From Punica granatum (lineage: Eukaryota; Streptophyta; Magnoliopsida; Myrtales; Lythraceae): a DNA stretch of 64,000 nucleotides. The notes beneath the pieces were generated by a model that saw only the letters and a list, made by a program, of their open reading frames with translations, ran no database searches and had not been told where the DNA came from. Within the stretch, counting starts at the first letter, position 1; the number at the start of each line of letters is the position of its first letter. The stretch covers positions 21,054,274-21,118,273 of the forward strand of contig NC_045129.1 of NCBI RefSeq assembly GCF_007655135.1, in the 5' to 3' direction. This document shows, one piece after another, positions 1 to 12,300 of the stretch. A program made the translations under genes and the position numbers.

Positions 1-101
1 TATCTTGGTGTATCGTAAGAGCTTGAAGGATCATATTCATCATTTGTGATGCGTGCTTCAGGCATTGAGACATGAAGAATTATATGCTAACCTGAAGAAA
101 T
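1..101 (+). pseudogene. CRM-like reverse transcriptase fragment (element G, left piece)
   Basis: This piece encodes the stretch just after the reverse-transcriptase active site of a CRM-like Ty3/gypsy element, ending at the ANLKK motif. It matches the complement of 35800-35880 in element E almost base for base. The same reading resumes at 16578 after a 16.5-kb insertion, so 1-101 and 16578-18301 are one element, G. The 5' LTR, gag and protease lie left of the window. Codon 47-49 is TGA where element E has CGA, a C-to-T nonsense change, so G was probably dead. GAAAT at 97-101 is the left target duplication of the inserted dimer. Confidence 0.88.
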
Positions 102-379
102 TGTGAGGCTAGTGTCCACCAAACATGCATATATGCTCATATTCATATCCATGTGCACATGCATGGTTACGTAACATACATGTATATAATATACCATTAT
201 TTTTTTGGCTGGATCTTTAAATGTATATAATATACCACAACTTGTGGCTGGATCATTATCTATATGAAAGAAAAAAAAATAATAATAATAATAAATGAAA
301 AAGTGAGAAATCAGATAGAGATGAGTGTAGAATGGGCCAAGTGGCCTCCTCTTCAGCAGCCCTTTCCTTCCCACCGCCT

Positions 380-428
380 TTGACCATCTTTGACCACCTT
401 CTTTTTCTTCTTTTCATCCTTATTTAAG
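380..428 (+). promoter_or_regulatory. Putative LTR promoter: W-box pair plus TATA-like box
   Basis: Two TTGACC motifs (380-385 and 390-395) sit 10 bp apart. A TATTTAAG box at 421-428 follows about 25 bp downstream. The same module with near-identical spacing is at 7377-7425 and 14375-14423, and on the minus strand at 51420-51468 and near 59014-59062. TTGAC(C/T) is the core bound by plant WRKY factors. Promoter function and a start site near 450 are inferred. Confidence 0.5.
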
Positions 429-1505
429 CCATACCCTCCCTTGCTCTATCCCTAGCTGAAAGGAAACGAAAATGAACCAGAAGAGAGAGAGAGAGAGAGA
501 GAACTGGCTGAGTCGAGAAAATTCTTGGAGAAGAAGAAGAGGAAGAAGACTAAGTTAGAGTATTGATTAGTAAGTTGATTATCTATGATTTAAACATTCA
601 TATTTACTATGTTGTACATGGTTTGTGGCTCTTCTTGCATCCTTCTGGTCTGATCAAGTTTCAAAAGATTAGTTTATGGCGATTTTTGTTAGTTCTCCTA
701 GCTAATATAAATTGAGTTGGATATATATTTGGAGTTAGTTTTATGTTGTGTTAGGATGAGTTTGGTCACCAATAGAAGCTGAATAATTCGGTTGTAAGGC
801 AGGGGGCAAATTTCTTAGTTGAGTTAGGAGGTTTTTAACACACATAGCTATGCCCTTCTGAAAATATATATATATATATATATATATAGATGTAGACAAG
901 TGTGTGTACATATGTATATATATGCATATATTTTGCTCTTTGAGCTGATTATGGATTAGAGAAGGGATCTGATTTGAAATTTATCATGCATTATAATGAT
1001 ATCATGTGATGGGTTGATTGACCAAGCTCTTGTTTATTTGTATTTTGGAACCAAAGAAGTACTTAGAATTCCTTGTACTCCTTACTTGAATTTGGCTGAT
1101 CGAATTGGCCCTCCGTATAATATAATTACTATTCTAAACTGATATGATTTGAGTTATGCATAGCATATCATTGGAATCGTTATGTCATTGGTTATATTTT
1201 AGTTATATTAATCAAATAATACGGGAGTTAAAACTGATACCTATATGTACTCTTATTTAGCATATTATCTAACCTTTGTGCTTGAACTGAATAGGGGCTG
1301 GGGAGACTGAGGTTATACCTCCGGAAGGCTCAACTCATTAAGTGGTCGTTTCAGGGGTGTTAGTGAGTACTTTCTTCCATCGTAAAATGATAATAAATAT
1401 ATATATATATATATATGTATGGTTATAGAAGTGATAGTGGCTGAATGATTGCGGAACATAGTTGATGTGTATGCTTAGTATGCTTGTGATGGTTGGACTA
1501 TAGCC

Positions 1506-1690
1506 ATGGGATCGCTGGACCCGGCGGATTATAAAAGGAGCCTGATCGGCCGCCGAACCCGGCGGAATATAAATAAGGACTTGATCGGCCGCTGGACCCG
1601 GCGGAATATAAATAGGGGCCTGATCGGCCGCTGGACCCGGCGGAATATAAGTAGGGGCATGATCGGTCGCTGGACCGGCGGAATATAAAT
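1506..1690 (+). repeat. 39-bp minisatellite in LTR leader with open frame
   Basis: About four and a half head-to-tail units of 39 bp. Each has a GC-rich half (GATCGGCCGCTGGACCCGG) and an AT-rich half containing TATAAATA. Because 39 is divisible by three, the array stays open. From a well-placed ATG at 1506 (GCCATGG context) it reads as 13-residue repeats close to LIGRWTRRNINRG, 60 codons in all. The array recurs in every LTR of this family and in the F LTRs. I do not claim that a peptide is made. Confidence 0.85.
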
Positions 1691-1914
1691 GAAGGTCAAC
1701 TCTTACCGCCAGAGGTTAATGGGCGGCCCCCGCTCATGAGACATGGATATTGGGAGTTGAGGATGATATGAATGAGGTGTGCGGGGTCACGGTACCGTCA
1801 TAACTCTGTTGCGAGGAAATGCAACCCTATGGCTATATTACTGTTGTTTGGATTGGTTGCCCTATGAGTTGTGTGAAAGGATGATCTTGATATTGGATGC
1901 TATATCACGGTGAA

Positions 1915-1969
<55 letters not shown>

Positions 1970-2169
1970 ATTGATTGTCGTGAATTGTGATGTAACATAT
2001 TAGCTCATTTTACCTTGGAATATAGTACTCACTGAGTTGCAGCTCACCCCCTGCATACATTTTGCCAGATGAGCTAGGAGCTAGACTAGCCATATAAGTT
2101 GCGCATATGACAATGGATACTAAGGAATGGAGGGGAAACTCTGCCATAAGTTTCGGGTCGTGACATTTT

Positions 2170-2188
2170 TGGTATCAGAGCCTAGGTT
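2170..2188 (+). other. Primer-binding site, initiator tRNA-Met type
   Basis: TGGTATCAGAGCCTAGGTT starts 4 bp after the LTR end. The first 12 bases complement the 3' end of plant initiator tRNA-Met, the usual primer for Ty3/gypsy elements. Confidence 0.9.
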
Positions 2189-2319
2189 ATAGGATTCTGT
2201 AGACTTAGTGTGCCTGATCCCCGTTCTTTTTGATTAGTTGCGGCCCAAGACGGGATATATCTTATCGTTGTGTTTGCTAAATGCTTGGTTAACTTGTGTT
2301 CTGTTTAGGAAAATTTGCA

Positions 2320-5300
2320 ATGGGACCCAAACGTGCAAGGCGGGGTCGACCTAGATACCGTACAGCCGAGAATTTAGCTGATCTGAGTACACCTGAGCCG
2401 ATGACAGAGGAGCAAGTGTCTCAAGCTCCTCAAGAAGCTGCTGCAGCTCCTAGGGATCAAGATCCACCAATCCACCAGACATTAGCAGCCATGACTCGTC
2501 TAGTTGAGCAGCAAGCGCAGCTAATTGAGCAACAAACGGCCTTCTTTCAGAGACAAGCAACACAGCCGTGTGCATCCACATCTCACATGGAGTCACAATT
2601 AACGCCGTATGAAAGGTTTAGGAAATATGGTCTATCTAGTTTTTCGGGTAGTGCTGATCCGATAGAAGTGGAGAATTGGATAGCTGGAATGGAAAGAATT
2701 TTTTCAATCATGGAGGTTTCAGACACCCAACGTGTGGCACTTGCAACATTTATGCTAGAAGGGGATGCTCAGTACTGGTGGGAGGCTACTCAGAGACGAC
2801 TGGACCCGAACTCTTCATATGTTATCTCTTGGGGTGAGTTTACGCAAGCATTTTATAACAAGTACTTTCCAGCCTCGTTTCGGCGCACCAAGGAGCGGGA
2901 ATTTCTTAATTTGAAGTAAGGAGAGCTCAGCGTAGCTGAATATGAAGTAAAATTTACCAAGTTGTCACGTTTTGCCCCTACATTGGTAAGTGATGAAACT
3001 TCCAAATGCAGTAGGTTCTTGGATGGATTGAACCTCAATATTAGGTCGCGCGTTTCCGTTTTGGAGATCCCATTATTTGCAGACCTATATAATAAAGCCA
3101 TTATCGCTGAGGAGGACTTACGAGAGGAAGTTCATCAGAGGGAGCAAAGTAGAACTCGGCCTAGTAGCTCACTTGTAGAGGGTTCCTTCCGACCCCCAAA
3201 AAGAGGCGGGTTCATTCAAGGCTTCAATAGAGGGAAATCAACTTATCAGCAATCTCCACAATGGTTTCATGAAGATAAGGGCATCAGAAGTCAGAGTGGT
3301 GCAAGTTATGGTGGAACTAATCTCTCGAGGCATCAAAATTGTCAGAATTGTGGTCGATTCCATTCCGGAGTTTGTCAAGTGCAGTCCGGGAGTTGTTTTC
3401 ATTGTGGACGTCGTGATCACTTGAGAAATAATTGTCCGCAATTGAGGAGTGAGGGGGTTACATGTTTTAGATGTGGCATGAAGGGACATGTACTGAGGAA
3501 TTGTAGGCAGCCTATAGTAGTAGCGTCTAGTAGTGCTAGTGTGGGCAATAGGCCATCGGCGATAAGAGGCCGTGGACAGATGAGTAGCAATAAGAGTGTT
3601 CAAGGCCGAGGGGGTGGATCGATGGTGAGCTCAGTAGGCCAGTCCAATAGACCAATGACGCAGGGTAGAGTATTCACCTTAACGAAGCGAGATGCGGATG
3701 CCACTCCGACTGTAGTGACGGGTACGTTAAATCTCTTTAATAAACCTGCTCATGTACTTATAGACCCAGGGTCCACTCATTCATATATCTCATTGTCATA
3801 TGCCATGCATTCTAATAGACCACGAGAGTTATTAGATAGTCGTATGTCCATAACTACACCGACCGGGGAAAGTGTGGTAGTCGGGGAAGTGTATCGCAGT
3901 TGTAGGCTACAGTTAGGGGATAAGGAAATGTTAGTAGATTTAATACCCTTAAGCATTTGGGATTTTGACGTTATCCTCGGGATGGATTGGTTTGCTTCTC
4001 ATCATGCTTCGGTGGAGTGTTACAAGAAGGAGGTTATTTTTAGAATACCGAATGAGCCTGAATTTAAGCTTCATGGAGATCAGTTGGGTGCTCCATTCAA
4101 TGTTATATCATTTCTCGAGGCGACGAAACTTTTGAAAAGGGGGTGTGAAGGATATTTGGCACATGTGGTTGCTACCGAGGTCAACTCACCAAAACTTAGT
4201 GAAATTTCAGTAGTTTGCGAGTTTCCAGAGATTTTTCCTGATGATTTACCTGGTCTTCCCCCTAATAGAGAGATTGAGTTTACTATCGAGCTAGAGCCCG
4301 GTACTGCGCCGATTTCCCGTGCACCGTATCGTATGGCCCCGTCAGAACTCAAGGAATTGAAAATTCAGCTGCAAGAATTGTTAGAAAAGGGATTTATCAG
4401 GCCTAGTGTATCCCCTTGGGGTGCTCTCGTTTTGTTTGTGAAGAAGAAGGATGGCTCGCTCAGATTGTGCATAGATTATCGACAGTTGAATCGAGTTACG
4501 GTGCGCAATAAATATCCTTTACCTAGGATAGATGACTTGTTTGACCAGCTCCGAGGTGCTACCGTCTTCTCGAAGATCGATCTTAGATCGGGATACCACC
4601 AGCTGAAGATCAAGGACTCTGATGTGTCCAAGACTGCTTTTCGCACACGGTATGGACATTATGAATTCCTTGTGATGCCTTTCGGGTTAAGAAATGCTCC
4701 AGCAGCTTTTATGGATTTAATGAATAGAGTTTTCCATCCATATCTTGATCAGTTTGTGGTGGTTTTCATCGATGATATATTGGTATACTCGAGGAACCGG
4801 AATGAGCATGAAGAACATCTCCGAGTAGTGTTCTAGATTTTGAGAGAAAGAAAACTTTATGCTAAGTTTAGCAAATGTGAGTTTTGGTTAGATCGAGTGG
4901 GATTCCTCGGGCATGTGATTTCAGGTGATGGTGTATCAGTGGACCCCACGAAGATTGAAGCTATCTTGAATTGGAATCGTCCTACAAGTGTATTAGAGGT
5001 GAGGAGTTTCCTAGGATTAGCTGGTTATTATCGAAGATTTGTGGAAGGATTCTCCCTTATTGCTGCTCCCATGACTCGGTTAACGCGGAAGAGCGTGAAG
5101 TTTGAATGGACAGATGAGTGCGAGCAAAGTTTCCAGGAGTTGAAGAAGAGATTGACCACTGCCCCAGTGCTTGTTATTCCTTCCACTGATGAGGGGTTTG
5201 TGATATATAGTGATGCATCCCATCAAGGCTTAGGCTGCGTATTAATGCAAAATGGCAGAGTGGTGGCTTATGCATCTCGGCAACTAAGGAATCATGAGAA

Positions 5301-7063
5301 GAATTACCCGACACATGATCTTGAATTGGCAGCTGTGGTATTCGCTCTCAAACTTTGGAGACATTACCTGTATGGAGCAAGATGTGAGATTTATACAGAC
5401 CACAAGAGTTTGAAATATTTGTTCACTCAGAAAGAACGCAACTTGAGACAGAGGAGATGGATGGAACTAATCAAAGATTATGATTGCACGATCAACTATC
5501 ATCCAGGAAAGGCAAATGTGGTGGCAGATGCACTGAGTCGGAAATCATCAACAAGATTAGCAGGTATGTGGAGTGTTTACGACACACTTATTAATGAGTT
5601 GAGGTCATTAGAAGTTAAATTAGAGGCGACCAGTTCTGGAACATTGATGGCTATTTATGATGTGAAGCCAGTGCTAGTTGATCGAATTCGGGAAGCGCAA
5701 GAAGTTTGAATTTCTTTTGAAAGAGGATGACACACTTATGTTTGGGAGTCGAATTTGTGTACCTGACGATGTTGAGTTGAAGAGAGAGATTCTTGCACAG
5801 GCTCATAGCTCACTATATGCAATGCACCCCGGAAGCACTAAGATGTATTATAATTTGAAGAGAAGTTATTGGTGGTATAACATGAAAAAGGAGATAGCTG
5901 AATATGTCGCTAAGTGTCTAGTATGTCAGCAGGTTAAGGCAGAACATCAGCACCCATCCGGGTTATTACAACCCCTTCCGGTACCTGAATGGAAATGGAA
6001 AAAGATCACCATGGATTTTGTCTCTAGACTTCCACGAACACGAAGAGGGCATGATTCTATATGGGTGATAGTTGATAGGCTGACTAAATCCGCTCACTTC
6101 CTACCAGCTAAAACGACATTTGGTGCAGATCAGTTGGCACAATTGTTCATTAAGGAGATTGTGAGGTTGCACGGTGTGCCGGCATCCATAGTATCAGACA
6201 GAGGTTCCTATTTTACTTCCAAGTACTGGAATAGTTTTGTTACGGCTCTAGGCACGAAGTTGAATTTGACCACTGCTTTTCATCCCGAATCAGACGGGCA
6301 AAGCGAAAGGACCATTCAAACATTGGAGGATATGTTAAGAGCGTGTGTTATAGAATTTCAAGGCTGCTGGGATGACTACCTTCCTTTGATGGAATTCGCG
6401 TATAATAACAGCTATCAATCTAGTATTGGAATGGCAACATATGAGTCGCTTTATGGTCGGGCTTGTCGAACACCATTGTGTTGGAACGAAGTTGGAGAGA
6501 GGCAATTAACTGGACCGGAAATAGTCGACCTAACAGCTGAAAAGGTCAAGATTATCAGAGAGAGATTAAAGACCGCTCAAGGGCGACAAAAGAATTATGC
6601 TGATAAACGAAGAAAGGACCTCGAGTTTCAGCAAGGGGATCGAGTTTTCTTAAAGGTATCACCGTGGAAGGGTATTATGAGATTTGGCAAGAAAGGAAAG
6701 CTTAGTCCCAGATATATCGGGCCATACGAGATTTTGGAGCGCATTGGGAAGGTGGCATATCGGTTGGCTCTACCCCCTGAACTGTCCCGTATCCATAACG
6801 TGTTTCATGTGTCAATGTTGCGTAAGTATATACCGGACCCATCTCATGTTTTGAGTTATCAACCGGTGGAGTTAAATGAGGACTTAACATATGAGGAAGA
6901 GCCAGTTGAGATCTTAGATAGGAAAGAGCAGGTCCTTCGAACCAAGAGAATTCCATTAGTAAAGGTGTTGTGGAAGAGTCATTTGATAGAAGAAGCCACT
7001 TGGGAACCCGAGGATTCTATGAGAGTCAACTATCCATACCTTTTCCCGATATCAGGTAAATAA
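2320..7063 (+). pseudogene. gag-pol: Tekay-like gag-pol polyprotein, broken (unit 1)
   Basis: A single gag-pol frame from ATG 2320, eight codons inside a longer GTG-initiated frame. Gag has a capsid region and two CCHC knuckles (nt about 3394-3435 and 3463-3504). The protease has IDPGST near 3760. Reverse transcriptase has FIDD at 4765-4776. RNase H follows (YSDAS, TDHKS). Integrase has the zinc region and DDE core (MDFVS, SDRGS, GQSE). A C-terminal chromodomain ends at 7063 (EEATWEPED). Lesions: TAA at 2917-2919 (CAA in the right unit of the minus dimer), TAG at 4834-4836 (CAG there) and a 65-bp deletion at 5700/5701 with CAA microhomology, which shifts frame between RNase H and integrase. 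From about 5700 to 7063 integrase plus chromodomain is open. All three lesions are shared with unit 2. Confidence 0.93.
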
Positions 7064-7085
7064 TTTCGGGGACGAAATTTTCATT

Positions 7086-7097
7086 AGTGGGGGAGAT
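7086..7097 (+). other. Polypurine tract, unit 1
   Basis: AGTGGGGGAGAT directly precedes the TGTGAG start of LTR 2 and follows the chromodomain stop by about 20 bp. It is the expected plus-strand primer position. Confidence 0.8.
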
Positions 7098-8901
7098 TGT
7101 GAGGCTAGTGTCCACCAAACATGCATATATGCTCATATTCATATCCATGTGCACATGCATGGTTACATAACATACATGTATATAATATACCATTATTTTT
7201 TTGGCTGGATCTTTAAATGTATATAATATACCACAACTTGTGGCTGGATCATTATCTATATGAAAGAAAAAAATAATAATAATAATAAAAAACGAAAAAG
7301 TGAGAAATCAGATAGAGATGAGTGTAGAATGGGCCAAGTGGCCTCCTCTTCAGCAGCCCTTTCCTTCCCACCGCCTTTGACCATCTTTGACCACCTTCTT
7401 TTTCTTCTTTTCATCCTTATTTAAGCCATACCCTCCCTTGCTCTATCCCTAGCTGAAAGGAAACGAAAATGAACCAGAAGAGAGAGAGAGAGAGAGAGAA
7501 CTGGCTGAGTCGAGAAAATTCTTGGAGAAGAAGAAGAGGAAGAAGACTAAGTTAGAGTATTGATTAGTAAGTTAATTATCTATGATTTAAACATTCATAT
7601 TTACTATGTTGTACATGGTTTGTGGCTCTTCTTGCATCCTTCTGGTCTGATCAAGTTTCAAAAGATTAGTTTATGGTGATTTTTGTTAGTTCTCCTAGCT
7701 AATATAAATTGAGTTGGATATATATTTGGAGTTAGTTTTATGTTGTGTTAGGATGAGTTTGGTCACCAATAGAAGCTGAATAATTCGGTTGTAAGGCAGG
7801 GGGCAAATTTCTTAGTTGAGTTAGGAGGTTTTTAACACACATAGCTATGCCCTTCTGAAAATTTATATATATATATATATAGATGTAGACAAGTGTGTGT
7901 ACATATGTATATATATGCATATATTTTGCTCTTTGAGCTGATTATGGATTAGAGAAGGGATCTGATTTGAAATTTATCATGCATTATAATGATATCATGT
8001 GATGGGTTGATTGACCAAGCTCTTGTTTATTTGTATTTTGGAACAAAGAAGTACTTAGAATTCCTTGTACTCCTTACTTGAATTTGGCTGATCGAATTGG
8101 CCCTCCGTATAATATAATTACTATTCTAAACTGATATGATTTGAGTTATGCATAGCATATCATTGGAATCGTTATGTCATTGGTTATATTTTAGTTATAT
8201 TAATCAAATAATACGGGAGTTAAAACTGATACTATATGTACTCTTATTTAGCATATTATCTAACCTTTGTGCTTGAACTGAATAGGGGCTGGGGAGACTG
8301 AGGTTATACCTCCGGAAGGCTCAACTCATTAAGTGGTCGTTTCAGGGGTGTTAGTGAGTACTTTCTTCCATCGTAAAATGATAATAAATATATATATATA
8401 TATGTATGGTTATAGAAGTGATGGTGGCTGAATGATTGCGGAACATAGTTGATGTGTATGCTTAGTATGCTTGTGATGGTTGGACTATAGCCATGGGATC
8501 GCTGGACCCGGCGGATTATAAAAGGGGCCTGATCGGCCGCCGAACCCGGCGGAATATAAATAAGGACTTGATCGGCCGCTGGACCCGGCGGAATATAAAT
8601 AGGGGCCTGATCGGCCGCTGGACCCGGCGGAATATAAGTAGGGGCATGATCGGCCGCTGGACCGGCGGAATATAAATGAATGTCAACTCTTACCGCCAGA
8701 GGTTAATGGGCGGCCCCCGCTCATGAGACATGGATATTGGGAGTTGAGGATGATATGAATGAGGTGTGCGGGGTCACGGTACCGTCATAACTCTGTTGCG
8801 AGGAAATGCAACCCTATGGCTATATTACTGTTGTTTGGATTGGTTGCCCTATGAGTTGTGTGAAAGGATGATCTTGGTATTGGATGCTATATCACGGTGA
8901 A

Positions 8902-8964
<63 letters not shown>

Positions 8965-9160
8965 ATTGATTGTCGTGAATTGTGATGTAACATATTAGCT
9001 CATTTTACCTTGGAATATAGTACTCACTGAGTTGCAGCTCACCCCCTGTATACATTTTGCCAGATGAGCTAGGAGCTAGACTAGCCATATGAGTTGCGCA
9101 TATGACAATGGATACTAAGGAATAGAGGGGAAACTCTGCCATAAGTTTCGGGTCGTGACA
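7098..9160 (+). repeat. LTR 2, shared middle LTR of dimer
   Basis: A 2063-bp LTR preceded by a polypurine tract and followed by a primer site at 9165, so it is the 3' LTR of unit 1 and the 5' LTR of unit 2. Its 39-bp array (8493-8675) is almost the same as in LTR 1. It lacks the same 430-bp segment and shares TTTTGCCAG near 9055 with LTR 1. In its first 650 bp it agrees with LTR 3 at several sites where LTR 1 differs (ACATAAC versus ACGTAAC, ACGAAAAAG versus ATGAAAAAG). This fits a recombinant LTR, although private mutations in LTR 1 are not excluded. Confidence 0.92.
8493..8675 (+). repeat. 39-bp minisatellite, LTR 2 copy
   Basis: The same 39-bp array as in LTR 1. The 60-codon open frame differs at one residue (Ser to Gly at position 12). 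Confidence 0.85.
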
Positions 9161-9164
9161 TTTT

Positions 9165-9183
9165 TGGTATCAGAGCCTAGGTT
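9165..9183 (+). other. Primer-binding site, unit 2
   Basis: TGGTATCAGAGCCTAGGTT four bases after the LTR 2 end, identical to the unit 1 site. Confidence 0.9.
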
Positions 9184-9314
9184 ATAGGATTCTGTAGACT
9201 TAGTGTGCCTGATCCCCGTTCTTTTTGATTAGTTGCGGCCCAAGACGGGATATATCTTATCGTTGTGTTTGTTAAATGCTTGGTTAACTTGTGTTCTGTT
9301 TAGGAAAATTTGCA

Positions 9315-12300
9315 ATGGGACCCAAACGTGCAAGGCGGGGTCGACCTAGATACCGTACAGCCGAGAATTTAGCTGATCTGTTTACACCTGAGCCGATGAC
9401 AGAGGAGCAAGTGTCTCAAGCTCCTCAAGAAGCTGCTGCAGCTCCTAGGTATCAAGATCCACCAATCCACCAGACATTAGCAGCCATGACTCGTCTAGTT
9501 GAGCAGCAAGCGCAGCTAATTGAGCAACAAACGGCCTTCTTTCAGAGACAAGCAACACAGCCGAGTGCATCCACATCTCACATGGAGTCACAATTAACGC
9601 CGTATGAAAGATTTAGGAAATATGGTTCATCTAGTTTTTCGGGTAGTGCTGATCCGATAGAAGTGGAGAATTGGATAGCTGGAATGGAAAGAATTTTTTC
9701 AATCATGGAGGTTTCAGACACCCAACGTGTGGCACTTGCAACATTTATGCTAGAAGGGGATGCTCAGTACTGGTGGGAGGCTACTCAGAGACGACTGGAC
9801 CCGAACTCTTCATATGTTATCACTTGGGGTGAGTTTACGCAAGCATTTTATAACAAGTACTTTCCAGCCTCGTTCCGACGCACCTAGGAGCGGGAATTTC
9901 TTAATTTGAAGTAAGGAGAGCTCAGCGTAGCTGAATATGAAGTAAAATTTACCAAGTTGTCACGTTTTGCCCCTACATTGGTATGTGATGAAACTTCCAA
10001 ATGTAGTAGGTTCTTGGATGGATTGAACCTCAATATTAGGTCGCGCGTTTCCGTTTTGGAGATCCCATTATTTGCAGACCTATATAATAAAGCCATTATC
10101 GCTGAGGAGGACTTACGAGAGGAAGTTCATCAGAGGGAGCAAAGTAGAACTCGGCCTAGTAGCTCACTTGTAGAGGGTTCCTTTCGACCCCCAAAAAGAG
10201 GCGGGTTCATTCAAGGCTTCAATAGAGGGAAATCAACTTATCAGCAATCTCCACAATGGTTTCATGAAGATAAGGGCATCAGAAGTAAGAGTGGTGCAAG
10301 TTATGGTGGAACTAATCTCTCGAGGCATCAAAATTGTCAGAATTGTGGTCGATTCCATTCCGGAGTTTGTCAAGTGCAGTCCGGGAGTTGTTTTCATTGT
10401 GGACGTCGTGATCACTTGAGAAATAATTGTCCGCAATTGAGGAGTGAGGGGGTTACATGTTTTAGATGTGGCATGAAGGGACATGTACTGAGGAATTGTA
10501 GGCAGCCTATAGTAGCAGCGTCTAGTAGTGCTAGTGTGGGCAATAGGCCATCGGCGATAAGAGGCCGTGGACAGATGAGTAGCAATAAGAGTGTTCAAGG
10601 CCGAGGGGGTGGATCGATGGTGAGCTCAGCAGGCCAGGCCAATAGACCAATGACGCAGGGTAGAGTATTCACCTTAACGAAGCGAGATGCGGATGCCACT
10701 CCGACTGTAGTGACGGGTACGTTAAATCTCTTTAATAAACCTGCTCATGTACTTATAGACCCAGGGTCCACTCATTCATATATCTCATTGTCATATGCCA
10801 TGCATTCTAATAGACCACGAGAGTTATTAGATAGTCGTATGTCCATAACTACACCGACCGGGGAAAGTGTGGTAGTCGGGGAAGTGTATCGCAGTTGTAG
10901 GCTACAGTTAGGGGATAAGGAAATGTTAGTAGATTTAATACCCTTAAGCATTTGGGATTTTGACGTTATCCTCGGGATGGATTGGCTTGCTTCTCATCAT
11001 GCTTCGGTGGAGTGTTACAAGAAGGAGGTTATTTTTAGAATACCGAATGAGCCTGAATTTAAGCTTCATGGAGATCAGTTGGGTGCTCCATTCAATGTTA
11101 TATCATTTCTCGAGGCGACGAAACTTTTGAAAAGGGGGTGTGAAGGATATTTGGCACATGTGGTTGCTACCGAGGTCAACTCACCAAAACTTAGTGAAAT
11201 TTCAGTAGTTTGCGAGTTTCCAGAGATTTTTCCTGATGATTTACCTGGTCTTCCCCCTAATAGAGAGATTGAGTTTACTATCGAGCTAAAGCCCGGTACT
11301 GCGCCGATTTCCCGTGCACCGTATCGTATGGCCCCGTCAGAACTCAAGGAATTGAAAATTCAGCTGCAAGAATTGTTAGAAAAGGGATTTATCAGGCCTA
11401 GTGTATCCCCTTGGGGTGCTCTCGTTTTGTTTGTGAAGAAGAAGGATGGCTCGCTCAGATTGTGCATAGATTATCGACAGTTGAATCGAGTTACGGTGCG
11501 CAATAAATATCCTTTACCTAGGATAGATGACTTGTTTGACCAGCTCCGAGGTGCTACCGTCTTCTCGAAGATCGATCTTAGATCGGGATACCACCAGCTG
11601 AAGATCAAGGACTCTGATGTGTCCAAGACTGCTTTTCGCACACGGTATGGACATTATGAATTCCTTGTGATGCCTTTCGGGTTAAGAAATGCTCCAGCAG
11701 CTTTTATGGATTTAATGAATAGAGTTTTCCATCCATATCTTGATCAGTTTGTGGTGGTTTTCATCGATGATATATTGGTATACTCGAGGAACCGGAATGA
11801 GCATGAAGAACATCTCCGAGTAGTGTTCTAGATTTTGAGAGAAAGAAAACTTTATGCTAAGTTTAGCAAATGTGAGTTTTGGTTAGATCGAGTGGGATTC
11901 CTCGGGCATGTGATTTCAGGTGATGGTGTATCAGTGGACCCCACGAAGATTGAAGCTATCTTGAATTGGAATCGTCCTACAAGTGTATAGAGGTGAGGAG
12001 TTTCCTAGGATTAGATTAACTGGTTATTATCGAAGATTTGTGGAAGGATTCTCCCTTATTGCTGCTCCCATGACTCGGTTAACGCGGAAGAGCGTGAAGT
12101 TTGAATGGACAGATGAGTGCGAGCAAAGTTTCCAGGAGTTGAAGAAGAGATTGACCACTGCCCCAGTGCTTGTTATTCTTTCCACTGATGAGGGGTTTGT
12201 GATATATAGTGATGCATCCCATCAAGGCTTAGGCTGCGTATTAATGCAAAATGGCAGAGTGGTGGCTTATGCATCTCGGCAACTAAGGAATCATGAGAAG

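Larger units (their letters stand above)
102..2165 (+). repeat. LTR 1 of plus-strand Tekay-like dimer
   Basis: A 2064-bp LTR with TG/CA ends. In order it holds a palindromic AT-rich start, a W-box pair and TATA-like box (380-428), a GA microsatellite near 482-502, AT microsatellites, a 39-bp minisatellite (1506-1690) and a TA/GT microsatellite near 1915-1967. It lacks a segment of about 430 bp near its 3' end that LTR 3 and the minus-strand copies keep. LTR 2 lacks the same segment. Confidence 0.93.

Noticed and set aside
1506..1690. CRISPR-like array
   Set aside because: The 39-bp units are contiguous without unique spacers and sit inside every LTR of a retrotransposon family in a plant genome. 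It is a minisatellite.
1915..1967. TA/GT and GA/CT microsatellites as regulatory elements
   Set aside because: Simple repeats of variable length at the same LTR positions in all copies. No evidence beyond composition.
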